Shown here in pieces: positions 23,353-35,182 of a DNA stretch of 64,000 bases. The stretch's first letter is position 1. The number at the start of each line of letters is the position of its first letter. Source of the stretch: Absidia repens (lineage: Eukaryota; Mucoromycota; Mucoromycetes; Mucorales; Cunninghamellaceae); assembly GCA_002105175.1 (NCBI GenBank), contig MCGE01000021.1, positions 186,001 through 250,000 of the forward strand. The letters run 5' to 3'. The translations under genes were made by a program, and so were the position numbers. Under the pieces are notes generated by a model. It was not told the DNA's origin, made no database searches, and was given only the letters and a program-made list of their open reading frames with translations.

Positions 23353-25226
23353 ATGTCTTCGACAAGTCAACAACAACAAGTCTTTTTGGACGAGGTGGAA
23401 CATACCTTTTTAGTGAAGCAAACACAATTGAATGCTATGTTACAAGGTTTTATCCAAGATATGAAATCAAGTTTAAAAACCCCCGGTTCAACTGGATTGA
23501 AAATGATTCCATCGTTTGTTACAGGTAAAAGAAAAATAAAAAAAAAGACCTCTCTCACTCTCAGTTTTCCTTCCACACTTCGGTTTTCATTGACCGACTC
23601 ATGATGTTATGCATGATTTTTTTATTTTATTAAGGGTATCCCACCGGCGACGAAAAAGGCACGTACTTGGCGGTTGAAATTAGTGGGATTGATATTTATG
23701 TGTGTCAATGCATTCTAAAAGGGGATCACGGCAAATTGGCGATCAATCAATATCAATACAAGATTCCCGATGATTATACGACGGGGGAGGATGTCCATGT
23801 ATTGATTGAGTATGTGACGGATTGTGTGGTGGATTTCCTCCAACGTGTCGGTGCCTGCTTAGAAGATCCTGTCACCATGTGTATTAGTTTGGGGTTTGCC
23901 ATCCAACAAACAAGTCTAGATCATGGGATCATTGTGGGCCTCGAGCATGGTAAAAGTAAAAAAAGATATAAATTTGAAACGCCGGTCTCATGCTGAAGCT
24001 TTTCTGTTTAGGATTTGGTTATACCAATGCTATTGGATGTGATATTGTGGATCTATTTCGGTTTGAAGAACGTGGATTAGCTGTGAAAATAGTCGCAGTG
24101 GCTAATGGTATGGCATGACCATTCATTTATGAGGAAAAAAAAAAAAAAAACAACTCATCATGCTTCTTCTCTTTGAATAGACACGGTGTGTACGTTACTT
24201 GCTCATGCTTATCAACATCCCATGACAAGGATAGGGATTGTCCATGGTGCAGGAACAAATTGTAGCTATTATGACCATATCGACAACATCAACATGGGTG
24301 ATACCACTGTTAGTCCATCATCTTCCTTCTATTCCTCCATGACTGATGACGACGATGACGACAACAGGGATATGATCATCAATACGGAATGGTGTAGTTT
24401 TGGCGGACACCATTTGCCACGCAATGAATTTGATATACGTGTCGATGAAGAATCCAACAATCAAGGGATCCATTTGTTTGAGAAGATGACGACGGGCATG
24501 TATTTGGGTGAACTGGTGCGTCATGTCCTGGTGTACCTGAACCAACTGGGTGTCATTTCATTCTTCAACAACGATGACGAAGATTGTCTTCTGGACACGC
24601 CTTATCATTTTGATACAAGTTACATGTATGTATGTGAAGCCGATCAGGACAACGAACTCAACGATACCCGCGTGATTTTGGAGGAAATGTGTCAAACGGG
24701 CGCCACCTCTTTAAACGATCGCTTGATAGTGAAAAAGGTAAAACCCCAATTTACGGATCTTTACTACATACTACTTTGGACGCAAGAAGAAAAACTGATG
24801 GATGGTACTTTTTAGGTTTGTTCTTGGGTCGGACAACGCGCAGCTAGGCTTCTGGGAACCAATGTGGCCAGCGTAGTGACCTATATGGTGGAACAAGGTA
24901 TTGTGGATCCAAACGAAGAATTCGCCATAGGTAATAAGAAGTCATTTTTATCAAGTCAGTTCCTTTCTCTTTCACACACCATGTCTTATTTTTTTATTTT
25001 TATTTTTGTTTTGTTAGCGATCAGCGGGGATATTTATGAAGATTATCCCAATTTCCATCCTCGAGTATGTAGCACGGTCCGGTCAATGATTGATCCTCAT
25101 GTGGCTTCAAGATTATCAGTGGGGATTGTCAAGCATTCTAGAATTGTTGGTGCGGCGATTGTGGCAATGATGGCTGGCAAAACAAATTATCACCACAGGG
25201 ATTATTATTGTTTGTTACAAAGTTGA
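23353..25226 (+). CDS. Divergent hexokinase-family protein
   Basis: Hexokinases phosphorylate glucose with ATP. Exons: 23353-23524, 23635-23949, 24012-24107, 24181-24737, 24816-24930, 25018-25226; 487 aa, the usual length. Family landmarks are NDTVCTLLA with the catalytic-base Asp near residue 195, IGIVHGAGTNCSYYD (second phosphate loop), NTEWCSFGG and TTGMYLGELVR. The first phosphate loop, normally LDLGGTNFR, is LAVEISGIDIY here. The LSFSYP/WTKGF region is also replaced (LGFAIQQ), and the C-terminal adenosine motif reads LSVGIVKHS. Loss of the GGTN signature suggests weak or absent kinase activity, as in the non-catalytic regulatory hexokinases of Aspergillus. An Asp/Ser-rich insert follows GTNCSYYD. 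Confidence 0.88.
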
Positions 25227-26086
25227 AAATACACCACCTCCTTATATAGATATGTATATGTATATATGTATATATAAGCTTAACTATGTAGTATATGCAA
25301 AAAAAAAGTCCCTTTTTAGCCCCTTATTCCTCCCACCCCCTTCCTTTTTTATATATCATTCACACACACACACACACACACACACTTCTTCAGATACACA
25401 CTTTGTTTTTTTTTTATCTTCCTTAATAAAAGAAATCGGATGATGCTATTATTGATGATATTTGTTTTATTGTCTATATTACATTTATGTCTTGTCTCTC
25501 TGCTTTTTTTATTGTTTAATTGAATTCTAGACCTTTTATCCCTTGAACAGATTGGGTCGTTCAAAACTCCTGCATGTAGTATTGATTTGCATCATGTTGA
25601 TGATTTTCCCCCAGCACTGTGACTATAATGATGGTGGTAAAATGATGAAATGACCATTGTAAATGTGTTTGATGATGGTGACACTCAATGTATCAGATAC
25701 ATCACACACAAAAAAAAAGGCCTATTTCATGCGCCTTTGAAATCAAGTTATAATTACAAGCTTTACTATAAGCAAGAGAGAAAGAGAGAGAGAGAGGATC
25801 ATCCACAACATCTTTTGCATATCATATCAAAGAGAAGGAAAATATTTTAATTTATAATCTTCGGGTTGAGTTGTATAAAAGAGTCCTATTTTTTTCTCTT
25901 TTTTCTTTTTTTTTTTTCGGTTGCAAGGTATTTTTATTTTAATTTCTCATTCTTACCCTCCTCACACGCACGCCTGTTTTTTATATCTTTCTTAAAACTG
26001 TGTGTCGAACTTTCTTTTTCTATTTTTTTTCCCTTCTTTTTCTTTATTTCTATTTCCTTATTGAACACATATTAATATTAATAATA
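25227..26086. other. Intergenic with (CA)n repeat; promoter of chitin deacetylase
   Basis: A (CA)n run lies near 25363-25384 and an AATAAAAG site near 25424. TATAAAAG lies at 25874-25881, about 205 bp before the deacetylase ATG, followed by T/C-rich leader sequence. No gene is supported. Confidence 0.5.
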
Positions 26087-27304
26087 ATGCTCTATCGTGG
26101 TATGCTTCTCGTTCTTTCCATGGTGTTTGTTTTAACCCAAGCCGTACCTCTCCAACAACGACAACAGCAGCAGCAACAACAACAACAACAACAGCAACAA
26201 CAACCCACCGATGATCAACCGACGGCGGCGTATCCCATGCGCGCCGAAGACATACAAAGTGCTAGGAATGCAGACACATTGAACCCTATTCCCGGTGACA
26301 CTCCCTCCCCTCCCCAAGAGAACCATCCATTGATTCGCCCAGGCCTTCTGACCACATGTCAAGCCGAGCATCAATTTGCATTGACGTTTGATGATGGACC
26401 GTTTGAATATACCTCTGCATTGATTGATTTATTGATCAAGGAACAAGTCAAAGCAACGTTTTTCGTCAATGGCAAGAATTATTGGTAAGCCATTGGTTTT
26501 ATTGTGTTCTCCCGTCCCCCTTTTTTTTTCTAAAAAAACAATCCCCCCCAATTTTTTTTTTTTTTTTTTATATATTGTATATATATAGGTCAGGCGATAA
26601 AATCAATCCTGATATACGTAAAGCGTATGATGCCGGAAATGAAATTGCTAGTCATACCTTCACCCATCCCAAAATATCCTCCTTGAAAGACGATGAAATT
26701 AAAAAAGAAATGGCCCTGAATGAACAAGCGATTTATCATGCCACTGGCCAATACCCAGCTGGTATAATAAAAAAAAAAAAAAAGAGTTAGGAATCGAAGG
26801 CGCGGTTTTAATTGTTTTTCATTGTTGATTAGTGATGCGCCCTCCTTATGGAGATGTGACCGACAAGAATATCCAATTATTGAATAGCTTGGATTATAGC
26901 GTGGTGACATGGTCCATTGATATCACGGATTGGAAAAAGGCCACCAGTGTGGATGAGGAATTGGACATTGTGAAAAAGGCGTTGCAAGATTCGAAAAATC
27001 ACAATGTCATTTTACAACATGATGTAAGAAAAAAAAAAAGAAAAAAAGAAACGATCCAACTTGGTACTGATCACTGAATATGAATGATAGGTTTACAATC
27101 AAACAGCGAGTGTGTTTGCCCCCAAAGTGATCGAGTTTGTCAAATCGCAACAACTTGAATTTGTCACCATGTCTGAATGTAAGTGTATCATAAAAACCAT
27201 GGTGTGTAGAACTGAGCAAAAATAATAATAATCATATTGATGGTTTTTCTTCCCCTATAGGTTTGGGTGTGGACGCATATAAACAAAACCCAATTTCCAT
27301 TTAG
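26087..27304 (+). CDS. Secreted chitin deacetylase (CE4)
   Basis: Polysaccharide deacetylase that converts chitin to chitosan, the main wall polymer in Mucorales. Exons: 26087-26484, 26589-26761, 26833-27023, 27091-27178, 27261-27304; 297 aa. A signal peptide (MLLVLSMVFVLTQAVP) is followed by a poly-Gln tract encoded at about 26151-26203 and a Pro/Ser-rich linker. All five CE4 motifs are present: TFDDGP (catalytic base and metal Asp), SHTFTHP (metal His pair), MRPPYGD, WSIDITDW and ILQHD. There is no GPI-type tail, so it is probably soluble or periplasmic. The poly-Gln stretch just after the signal peptide is unusual. Confidence 0.93.
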
Positions 27305-27458
27305 TTTTATTCATTTTTTTTATTCATTGTGTATTCGAAATAAAGATAGATGTCATTTTCATTTTTTTTTTAAATTCCACACATAGTTCCCTATCATCAT
27401 AGAGCAGTAACAGGCCAAAAAAAAAAAAAAAAGAATATTCTTTTTCCACATTCCTTGT

Positions 27459-27857
27459 ATGTGGCTCGTGCACCCAGTTGCATTTTTTCCCCAAAAGCGG
27501 GATTTGAATATGGGGAACAATGGCACAAACACACACATATCACTCACTCCATTTATCTATCTATCTATGGATGCTACTAATCAACATGTGTCTTTTAGCA
27601 ACGATGGGGCCTTGTGTGACGCTTCTTGTACCAGGGGCCTCGATTCTTTCGTCCGGTCATGGCACGGTGAAAACATGGGTATAGTGATACTTCGTATAGC
27701 GCGCATCGTTTCTCCTTTTGGCCCCGTCATCCGTCGTCGTCTTCAAATGGATCATGTGCAGCAGATGATCCATCGGTCTTTATGCGCTCTGCCATCTTCC
27801 CCTGATGTTATCCTGAATGTCACCCAAGACATATCCAAGATCGATTTTGGTTTATAA
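27459..27857 (+). CDS. Uncertain ORF, 132 aa
   Basis: An ATG-initiated open frame lies downstream of the chitin deacetylase. The part from the second half (a LDSFVRSWHGENMG region, then IVSPFGPVIRRRLQMDHVQQ) looks protein-like, but I recognise no family, and no TATA box or clear 3' signal supports it. It may be an exon of a spliced gene or a chance ORF. The rest of 27305-28284 is pyrimidine-rich without other candidates. Confidence 0.22.
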   Translation: MWLVHPVAFFPQKRDLNMGNNGTNTHISLTPFIYLSMDATNQHVSFSNDGALCDASCTRGLDSFVRSWHGENMGIVILRIARIVSPFGPVIRRRLQMDHVQQMIHRSLCALPSSPDVILNVTQDISKIDFGL

Positions 27858-28284
27858 AGGGGTGGGATCCCAACCACATCCCTTCCGTCAGCAAGTCACA
27901 AGCATTGCCCTCCTCTTCTTTTGTTCCCGCCGTTGTCATTGTCCTCCCAATTTTATATCGTTTGTTCGTTTCCCTTTTCCTCTTTCCTCCTCACTAGTCA
28001 TTTTGTCCCCCCCTCTTTCCCCTCTTTTTTTTTATTTTTTTGACCCCTCCTCATTTTGTAATTATAGTAGCCCACACATAACACATCCATCATAGAAACC
28101 TCCCTATCCATCGAATAATAATAAAAAAATAATGTCTTCATTGTCCATCAAATCAATATAAAATGCAAATTTGTTCTTCTTTATTAAATATATATATATA
28201 TAATATCATGAGTTGTACTAAAAGGGGAGGAGGAAGGGGGTATCGGTCAATCTAAAAGGGTGGGGGGGGTGATTTTCAAGCCGT

Positions 28285-29860
28285 TCATGATTGTCGTATC
28301 CTTGCCAATGTTTCCAATACAACCGTCGAGGCTATCTCCTTGACAAGTTGGCCTTCCGCCAAAGTTTTCAAATCCTCGTATTCCATCGAATCATCTTCGT
28401 TGTTCACCTAACCCATCAAAACAAAAAATAAGAATAATCAGTTCCATAGCCTCTCCTTCTAAAACTTGATTCTCTAATTTTTTCATAACAATGCACCTTA
28501 CCGAGATGTCAGTGATGCGTTCGGTCAATGGATCCACATGGATCGACAAAACATGCCCTCTGGCAAACTCGACTTGGATCAAATCAATGGCTACATCGAC
28601 CTTGTGAATGCCAAAGCTAGAATGACAGAACTGGGCCATTTCTCGATACCTAATCAATATAAAAAACAAAAACAAAAACAAAATGAATACCATCGTTTTA
28701 TTGTTGTTGTTGTTTTTTTTTTTTTTAAAAAAAAAGTTTTACCAAGCTTCTTGTTGTTCCACCACCAGATCCCTTTGTCCACTTTTCTCCACGGCTTCTT
28801 TGGCTTTGGCTTCCGCTTGACGCAATGTGGCCTCTAGGGCTTGCACCTCTTGTAATCGATCGTCCAGTTGCCATTCCATTTCCATGATGGCATCGCGTTG
28901 ATGATCGGTGGTTTTGTTGATCTCGGCCAAGGTTCTTGTTTGTTGTTCCAATATCGCTTTGGCTTCCTCTGGGGTTCGTTTCTTTTTGTATTGTTCAATC
29001 TGTAATGTCAAGGACGCCAGGCTTTGTTTCTATCATTGGGAGGGCAAGTTAATTCCAGCACAGGGAGGGGGGGGTTTGATTGCTATGAAGACATATCTTT
29101 TGTTTACCTGATCTTCAATCTCATCGATGAGTTTGATCATCTCGTCGCCACTTTCTTTCAACTGTTGACGTGCTATGAGAACAAAGAAGGCGCGTGAGTC
29201 ACCATGCAAGAAAGTGTGTATGCATGTGGACTTGTTTACCTTTTTCATTAGTGGCATTTCCTTCAGCAATGATATGTTTCAGTTTGGTCAGGTCTTTGAG
29301 CAGAATGCCCAGTTCAGCGGATTGTTCAAGCACAACGGTCTCTAGTTTTCGAACTTGGTCGGACCGCACATCGCGAGGTGGATCTTGTAGAAGGGCAAGT
29401 AAGAATTGGTGTTTGGTGGCTAGTTGGACATATTGGTATTTAAGCTCATTGATGTGATCCTTACAAAGTCCACCCCCACAAAAAAAAAAAAAAAAGGAAG
29501 TTCTCATGAGTTTATGTGTCTGTCTGTGTACCTTTCTTTTTTTTAATTTATATTACCTGATAGCGAGCGATTTCCAATTCAAGCTGTTTCGGATGTAATG
29601 GCAAAATAGTCTCGTCAGCATTAGTATCATTTGATGTGGCGTGTTCCGATGAAAGAAGGCCCAATTTTTCCTTGTAGTCTTTTTGCCATGTGGTCAGATG
29701 TAATGATAAAGAAGTCGTGTCATCCGTCACCTTTCTATAACGAAATAAATGGTTAGAGTTCAAGCGAATGTTTTCCATGTTTGTTGTTTCAAATAGAAAA
29801 TGACATGTACTTTAGTAAAGCTGATAAATCCAAGGCTGCTGGTTCAGTAGTCGATGTCAT
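28285..29860 (-). CDS. Coiled-coil protein, kinetochore Sos7-like
   Basis: Exons (complement): 29811-29860, 29557-29734, 29240-29459, 29172-29108, 28743-29029, 28502-28649, 28285-28407; 356 aa. After a short N-terminus (MTSTTEPAALDLSALL) there is a helical region with LELEIARYQDHINELKYQYV and then FLLALLQDPPRDV. From memory this resembles the conserved block of Sos7, a KNL1 partner at fission-yeast kinetochores. A long coiled coil (about residues 130-270) follows, then a globular C-terminal part (FGIHKVDVAIDLIQVEF...) reminiscent of the RWD-like ends of kinetochore proteins. The gene model is good; the family call is tentative. It diverges from RPL23 across only 170 bp. Confidence 0.6.
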
Positions 29861-30030
29861 AGTAAAAAAAAAAAAAAAAAAGAAAGAAGTACAAAGAATG
29901 AAAAAAAAGTAGAAAAAAAAAAAAGCTAGAAGATTTGAAATGCCGACCTGAGCGCGATTTTTTGCAAAAAGAGTGGACCATAGTTGTGGTTCCTATTGTT
30001 CCTCCTCTCACTTTTTTCATTTAATTCAAG
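29861..30030. promoter_or_regulatory. Short shared promoter (Sos7-like / RPL23)
   Basis: 170 bp separate two divergent start codons. The segment holds three A tracts (about 29863-29882, 29903-29910, 29914-29924) and a T/C-rich element just before the RPL23 ATG. Confidence 0.5.
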
Positions 30031-30818
30031 ATGCCTAAAGGTAAAAAAACAAAAAAAAGATAGTCATCCATCGATTCAGCCAACTTGAATGATCGACCAT
30101 ACAATATAAAAAGGATAGATGGATGGATGAAATCAATAGATAGATGGATGGATGGATATTTAACGTCATGTCTTTGTAGTTAGCATTTCCGGAACAAAGT
30201 ACCGTATGACTCTCGGTTTACCTGTTGGTGCCGTGATGAACTGTGCTGATAACTCTGGCGCCAAGAACTTGTACGTTATTGCTGTCCGTAACATCAAGGG
30301 TCGTTTGAACAGACTCCCTGCTGCCGGTGCTGGTGACATGGTCGTCGCTTCCGTCAAGAAGGGTAAACCCGAATTACGAAAGAAGGGTAAGTGAAAAATA
30401 AAACTACAGTTATCGAAGGGAAGAATATTGACTGACTGACTGATCTTTTTATAACCTTTATTGCATACATCGACACTCTCTATCCTACCTACCTACCTAC
30501 TACCTACTACCTACCTAACAATTTTATCATCACCTTTTCGACAACTTCACTTTTTATCGAATTGTTTCTCTCTCTTGCTAACACCAACTCACTACCATCA
30601 CCCACACTACCCACTCCTCAGTTATGCCTGCCGTCGTTATCCGTCAACGCAAGGCCTGGCGTCGTCGTGATGGTGTCTTCTTGTACTTTGAAGATAACGC
30701 CGGTGTTATTGTCAACCCCAAGGGTGAAATGAAGGGTTCTGCTATTACTGGTCCCGTTGCCAAGGAATGTGCTGATTTGTGGCCCCGTATTGCCTCTGCC
30801 TCTGGTACTGTGGTTTAA
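30031..30818 (+). CDS. 60S ribosomal protein L23 (uL14)
   Basis: Large-subunit protein at the subunit interface. Exons: 30031-30040, 30180-30386, 30622-30818; 137 aa. The first exon (ATG CCT AAA G) is only 10 nt. Diagnostic stretches: [58 protein letters not shown]. Codon choice is strongly biased (GGT, GTC, AAG), as expected for a highly expressed gene. The second intron (about 235 nt) is long for this window and contains CTAC(C)TA repeats (about 30486-30518). The first intron contains GATG/GATA repeats (30114-30155). An AATAAAC signal follows near 30869. Confidence 0.97.
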
Positions 30819-31306
30819 ATCTATACATTTTTTCCCTCCCATATTGTTTTATATACTTGCTATTTATAATAAACATCTTGAATCTCTCCTCTTATTTTTT
30901 TTTTTTTTTTTTTTTTTTGGGTGAATGATTATTATGTGTGCGTGTTTGCGGTCGATCTCTCTCTATGAGTAGTTTCCAGTACCGACCAACCCGAGATGTG
31001 TGTGTGTGTGTGTCAGAATGACCCTATGATAATGCTTGTACCCCCACCTACCTCCTGTCGTCCCTATTGACTATATTGCGTAATAGTACACTAAGCTAAA
31101 TAAATAAATAAACCAATTACCTCCTCGGGATAATAAGTGAGAAACGAGGGGGGACCGGCAGTGTGTTCTTGCTACTGCTCAGTAAAAAAAAAAAGGGCAC
31201 TCTCTGTGAAGGTGGGGTGAGTTGAAACTCCGGGCAATGCCGCGATTTAAAGCTGCTGTGCCATTTTTTTTATTTTTATATTTTTCTTTCCACAACCAAC
31301 CTCATC
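30819..31306. other. Intergenic RPL23-REEP
   Basis: Holds a T tract (30896-30918), a short (TG)n near 30997-31014 and a (TAAA)n run near 31098-31112. No gene is supported. Confidence 0.45.
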
Positions 31307-32450
31307 ATGATTACAAGACCAATCTATGTCCTCACGAAACTTTTTTTTTTACAACTATACCCTGCTTATTTGAGCTACAAGTCTATCAAGCACAACCAAC
31401 AACAACAACAGCAACAACAATACAGTCCCTTGATCATTTATTGGATGGTCGTTAGTCTTTATCTTGCAATTGAATATATAACCGATATCTTTTTATTCTG
31501 GTATGTCTGTCATCTCTTGTTGAAACATACGCATGCAACCGGTTTCTCATTTTTTGTCTTTCTTGTATCATTAGGTTTCCGTTTTATTATGAAATCAAAT
31601 TGGTCATTGTGTTATGGCTTCTTCCACAAACCAACGTAAGTTCCTCGTACGAACAATCAACAAAAACAACAACAGCAACGAACCAACACTAACCCTCTTC
31701 TTCTTAACAAAAATATAGGGTACCGAGGTGTTTTATAAGCAATACATTGATCCCTTTTTATCCTCACATGAAGCTCTGATTGACCAAACCCTTATTGATA
31801 TCCAAGCCAAAGTCAAGTCCAGGGTGTCTTTGTATTGGCAAAACATGGTTCAGTTCCTACGCACGTTTATTTCAGACTCATTTTTCAAGGTAAATCCCTC
31901 CCTCCCCATGTTTTGTTTGTAGATGATTCATTTGTTTTATTTTATTCATTCTTTTTCTTTTTTGGAATAGTCCTTTGCCGAATCTCAACCTCCAGCACCT
32001 CCTCCCCCACCAGCAGCTACAGCGCAACGTGGCTCTTGGAGTCCCTATGGGATTTTTACCGCATTAATGACGACAACGCAGAATCAGCTGACAACCACAC
32101 TGGCAACTCCATCCATGTCACAGGAACCAACCCCCTTGGCTGCGGCGACGACGACCACGACGACAACGACAGCAGCTGCGGTCTCCTCCTCCTCCTCTTC
32201 ATCAGCAGCATCTTCAGAAACTTCCATCTCCTTGGAACGGGTCGATAGTTTTGATTCTTTAGGTTCTATTGAGGCATCCAATAACAACCATGCACGACAG
32301 CAACCCTCTTCTTCTTCGGCGGCGGCGGCAGCGGGCACCTCCACCAATGCACCACCATTACCTGCGGCTACAGCGACTTGGTCTGGGTATGTGTCCAGTT
32401 GGATTTGGAAACCTCAGGCAGAACAAAAGAAGACGACAAAGCAAGATTAG
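31307..32450 (+). CDS. REEP/Yop1 (TB2/DP1/HVA22) ER-shaping protein
   Basis: Reticulon-like hairpin protein that curves tubular ER membrane. Exons: 31307-31500, 31575-31635, 31719-31889, 31971-32450; 301 aa. The start lies directly before the conserved LYPAYLSYKSIK segment. Then follow YWMVVSLYLAIEYITDIFLFW, FPFYYEIKLVIVLWLLPQTN and YKQYIDPFLSSHEALID, the TB2/DP1 signature arrangement. The loop after the first hairpin half carries a poly-Gln run (QQQQQQQQ). The C-terminal half is a low-complexity Thr/Ser/Ala-rich tail without known domains. This is closer to the REEP1-4 type (an LYPAY start without a long N-terminus) than to Yop1. AATAAAATG follows near 32524. Confidence 0.9.
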
Positions 32451-32640
32451 GTGTATAGGATTGATGGTTTTGTTTTAGCGTTTAGTAATATTTTATCTTT
32501 ACCATACAATCTCTTTATCTGTTGAATAAAATGAAAAAAAAATACCCATGGTGGGAGGGGGGTTTTTTTTTATTTGCTACCACGATCATGTGATATGATG
32601 CTATTTTTATATATATCCCGAAATCCCGATTTTCTTTTTC

Positions 32641-32676
<36 letters not shown>

Positions 32677-32692
32677 TGATCCCAATACACCA

Positions 32693-33331
32693 ATGTCACC
32701 GAAACAACCGCAGCAACGACAATCCAGTATCAAGACTCGACTGACAAGACCATCACGAAATGGTGCCAAGAGAGGGAAAAAGGTCGAAAGCACAAATAGT
32801 CCTTTGTTTGACGATCCGCAGAAAATGAACAAGAAAGCCAAAGAGAAGCATTCTACGATTGATGTGAATAAAAAGGATACAACGAATGTGTTGAATGATT
32901 TGGCGCCACCAAGACCTATTGAAGGTAACTGACAAAAAAAAAAAAGGAAACTTCACAGAAATGGGGGGGGGATGGCAGGTTGTTGTTGATTGACTCGGGT
33001 GATTGATTTTTTTCTTGTGGGGGGCGGATGGTAGTGCATCAGGAAAACATGAAGGAAATAGATAAACAACTGCGTGCGTTTGATTTGGATTATTCGTATG
33101 GCCCATGTGTTGGATTGACAAGATTAGAACGATGGGGTAAAAAAAATAGACAACATCAACATCAAAAAAACCAAAACCCTTTTTGTCGACTTTACATTCC
33201 TTTTTTTTTTTTTTTTGTTCTTCATAGAACGAGCGGCTTCATTGGGGTTGGATCCACCTGAAGAAATCAAGACAATTCTATTAAAGAATAAGGAATATAA
33301 AGAATGTCTCTTCCATGGCTCTGTTATTTAG
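32693..33331 (+). CDS. DNA polymerase delta subunit 4 (POLD4/Cdm1-like)
   Basis: Small accessory subunit that stabilises the DNA polymerase delta complex. Exons: 32693-32924, 33035-33136, 33228-33331; 145 aa. The conserved C-terminal half reads LRAFDLDYSYGPCVGLTRLE and then RWERAASLGLDPP, matching the POLD4 core (FDLDxxFGPC.G..R..RW.RA..L.L.PP). The N-terminus is basic and disordered, with a possible PCNA-contact segment near QSSIKTRLT. The gene starts 243 bp after the REEP stop codon, behind a poly-T tract of about 30 nt (32645-32674). Confidence 0.88.
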
Positions 33332-33669
33332 TTGTCTATACAGTAGTTTTTTTGCATGAATATTGGTAATCATACCCACAAAAAAAAAAAAAAACGCACA
33401 CAAATAAAACTCCGCCATTGGAACAGTTTTTTCGTTGTATTCATCCATTTCTTTAATGATAGGTCTGTTTTGTGTACTTCTTTTCTCTCTTTTTTTTTTT
33501 CTTCTTCTTCTTTTGGGCACATCAACCACCACAGGTAGGTAAAGTATTTATTTTTAAATTACCCCCACGTTTTTTTTGTTTACTGATCCTTTTATGTTTA
33601 GCCAATAAGAAACTTTTTTTATGCTTTTCTTCTTCCTCTTATTATTTTCAGTGAAGTATTGGATGTGTT
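33332..33669. other. 3' flank of POLD4
   Basis: T/C-rich tracts and short frames without homology. No gene is supported. Confidence 0.4.
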
Positions 33670-33890
33670 ACATGAACGGTTAGAATGTGAATCAGGGGCA
33701 TTTTGAAAAATTGCAATTCAAACATGGATGGAGGAAATCCTTTCATTGTGGGAATCAGGGTTTGGCAACCTACCATTAGATTTAGGCTTTATGTTGGAAC
33801 GGTTGCTATGGAATCGTCATTAAATTAGTTTCGTTAATTGCCATAGCTCTCAATTTACATCTGAATAAATCATGCCTTGTCTTTTTTTTT
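33670..33890 (-). repeat. Dispersed repeat, partial copy I in opposite orientation
   Basis: The reverse complement carries ACAATGAAAGGATTTCCTCC and TTTATTCAGATGTAAATTG, equivalent to the family core and its TTTATTCAGATGTAG block. The flank 'gaatgtgaatcaggggcatttt' near 33684 is shared with copy H near 19280, so H and I are closer relatives. Confidence 0.6.
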
Positions 33891-34269
33891 ATATCATTAA
33901 ATATGTCTCTCTCATTCGTTTCGTCTGTCCTTCAACAGTGTATCCCTTTTTACATCCGTCATCTCATTCATTTAGATTAGCGTTTGATCATCTCCCCGCC
34001 CGCCCCCACATTATGTTTGTTTCTACTACTACTATAAAGTAGATTTTTTTACCTTTAACAACCATTGCATCAAAATTATGCTGGTACTATACCGAACATC
34101 TTTATATTTGAGATTGTATATAGCATACCAGCCAATTCCTCTGCGTGTTTCATACGCATTTTATACCTTCGTTTTGCAAAATCATATCGCAGTTGAAGTG
34201 TTTTCGTTTTTTTTTTATTATTGGTTATAATAGAAAATAATGACCAACACCACACCAACAACTATACGT
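33891..34269. other. AT-rich intergenic
   Basis: Nothing supported. The 61-codon minus frame at 34076-34261 has no ATG start. Confidence 0.35.
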
Positions 34270-35045
34270 CGCTATATTATACTACCAAGGCTACTAAGAG
34301 AATTGTGTGCATGTGAAAAATGATGAAAATGGAGACGATTGAAGGTTCATTTAGGTTATAAACGTGTTTGCGCCATACATAAGGAGAAGACGTATTTTTA
34401 TTGAAGCCTATTGATAGACGAAGAAGGGAGTGAATGCAAGGAACTTACTAAGATTAAGGGAAAGGGAGATTACTGGGAGGAGGAGGGGATCAGTAGAGTG
34501 GTAAGCACTCATCTAAATGGACGAATGTAAAATGAGATCTCTAATCTATTGTACTTTACAGTACAATTTAAGGTATGAGAAAGATGAAATATTTTTATTG
34601 AAGTGCCCATCAACGGTCCAACACTTATTAAAAAGAGGAAGGAATGGTAGAAAAAACAGGAATCTCTTTGCACAAGACATGAGAGAGAAAGAAACAAATG
34701 GCTCATTTTTCATTAAAGAATGTAGAACGATATATGTTTTATTCAGATGTAGATACAGAATATAGGCAAACTAAAACTAAGCTAAGTTAATGAAGGATCC
34801 AAGAAGCCAACTAACTGTAGTTTTAAATCCTGAATCCAAAATGACAGGGTTTCCCAGTGTATCTTGTCATCCCTGAGCTGAAAATCCTTCTAAACTAGTC
34901 CTGATACTAATCTAAGTCCAACATAACCCCATAGAAGTTGAATGCTGAAAAAAAAAGGAAAAGAAAGAAAGAGCGATGAGAAAGTAAACCACCAGGAGAA
35001 AAATAATAAACATTCACGTGGGCGGGAGTTGAAATATAGTTTTGG
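34270..35045 (+). repeat. Dispersed repeat, copy C
   Basis: The core ATCCAAAATGACAGGGTTT lies near 34834, then TGTCATCCCTGAGCTGAAAA. The right end TTCACGTGGGCGGGAGTTGA lies near 35014-35033. The left portion (GTATTTTTATTGAAGCCTATTG near 34391) matches copy A. Confidence 0.7.
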
Positions 35046-35182
35046 TTTCTTCGAGGATCTCATTCGTACCCCCCAAGCCCAAAAACCAACCAACTTCTAG
35101 TCCCTAAGACTTGTATTATCTATATAAACCAACCGGACATCTTTATTTATCAATTCAAAGACATTTGGGGAAAAACATAATA

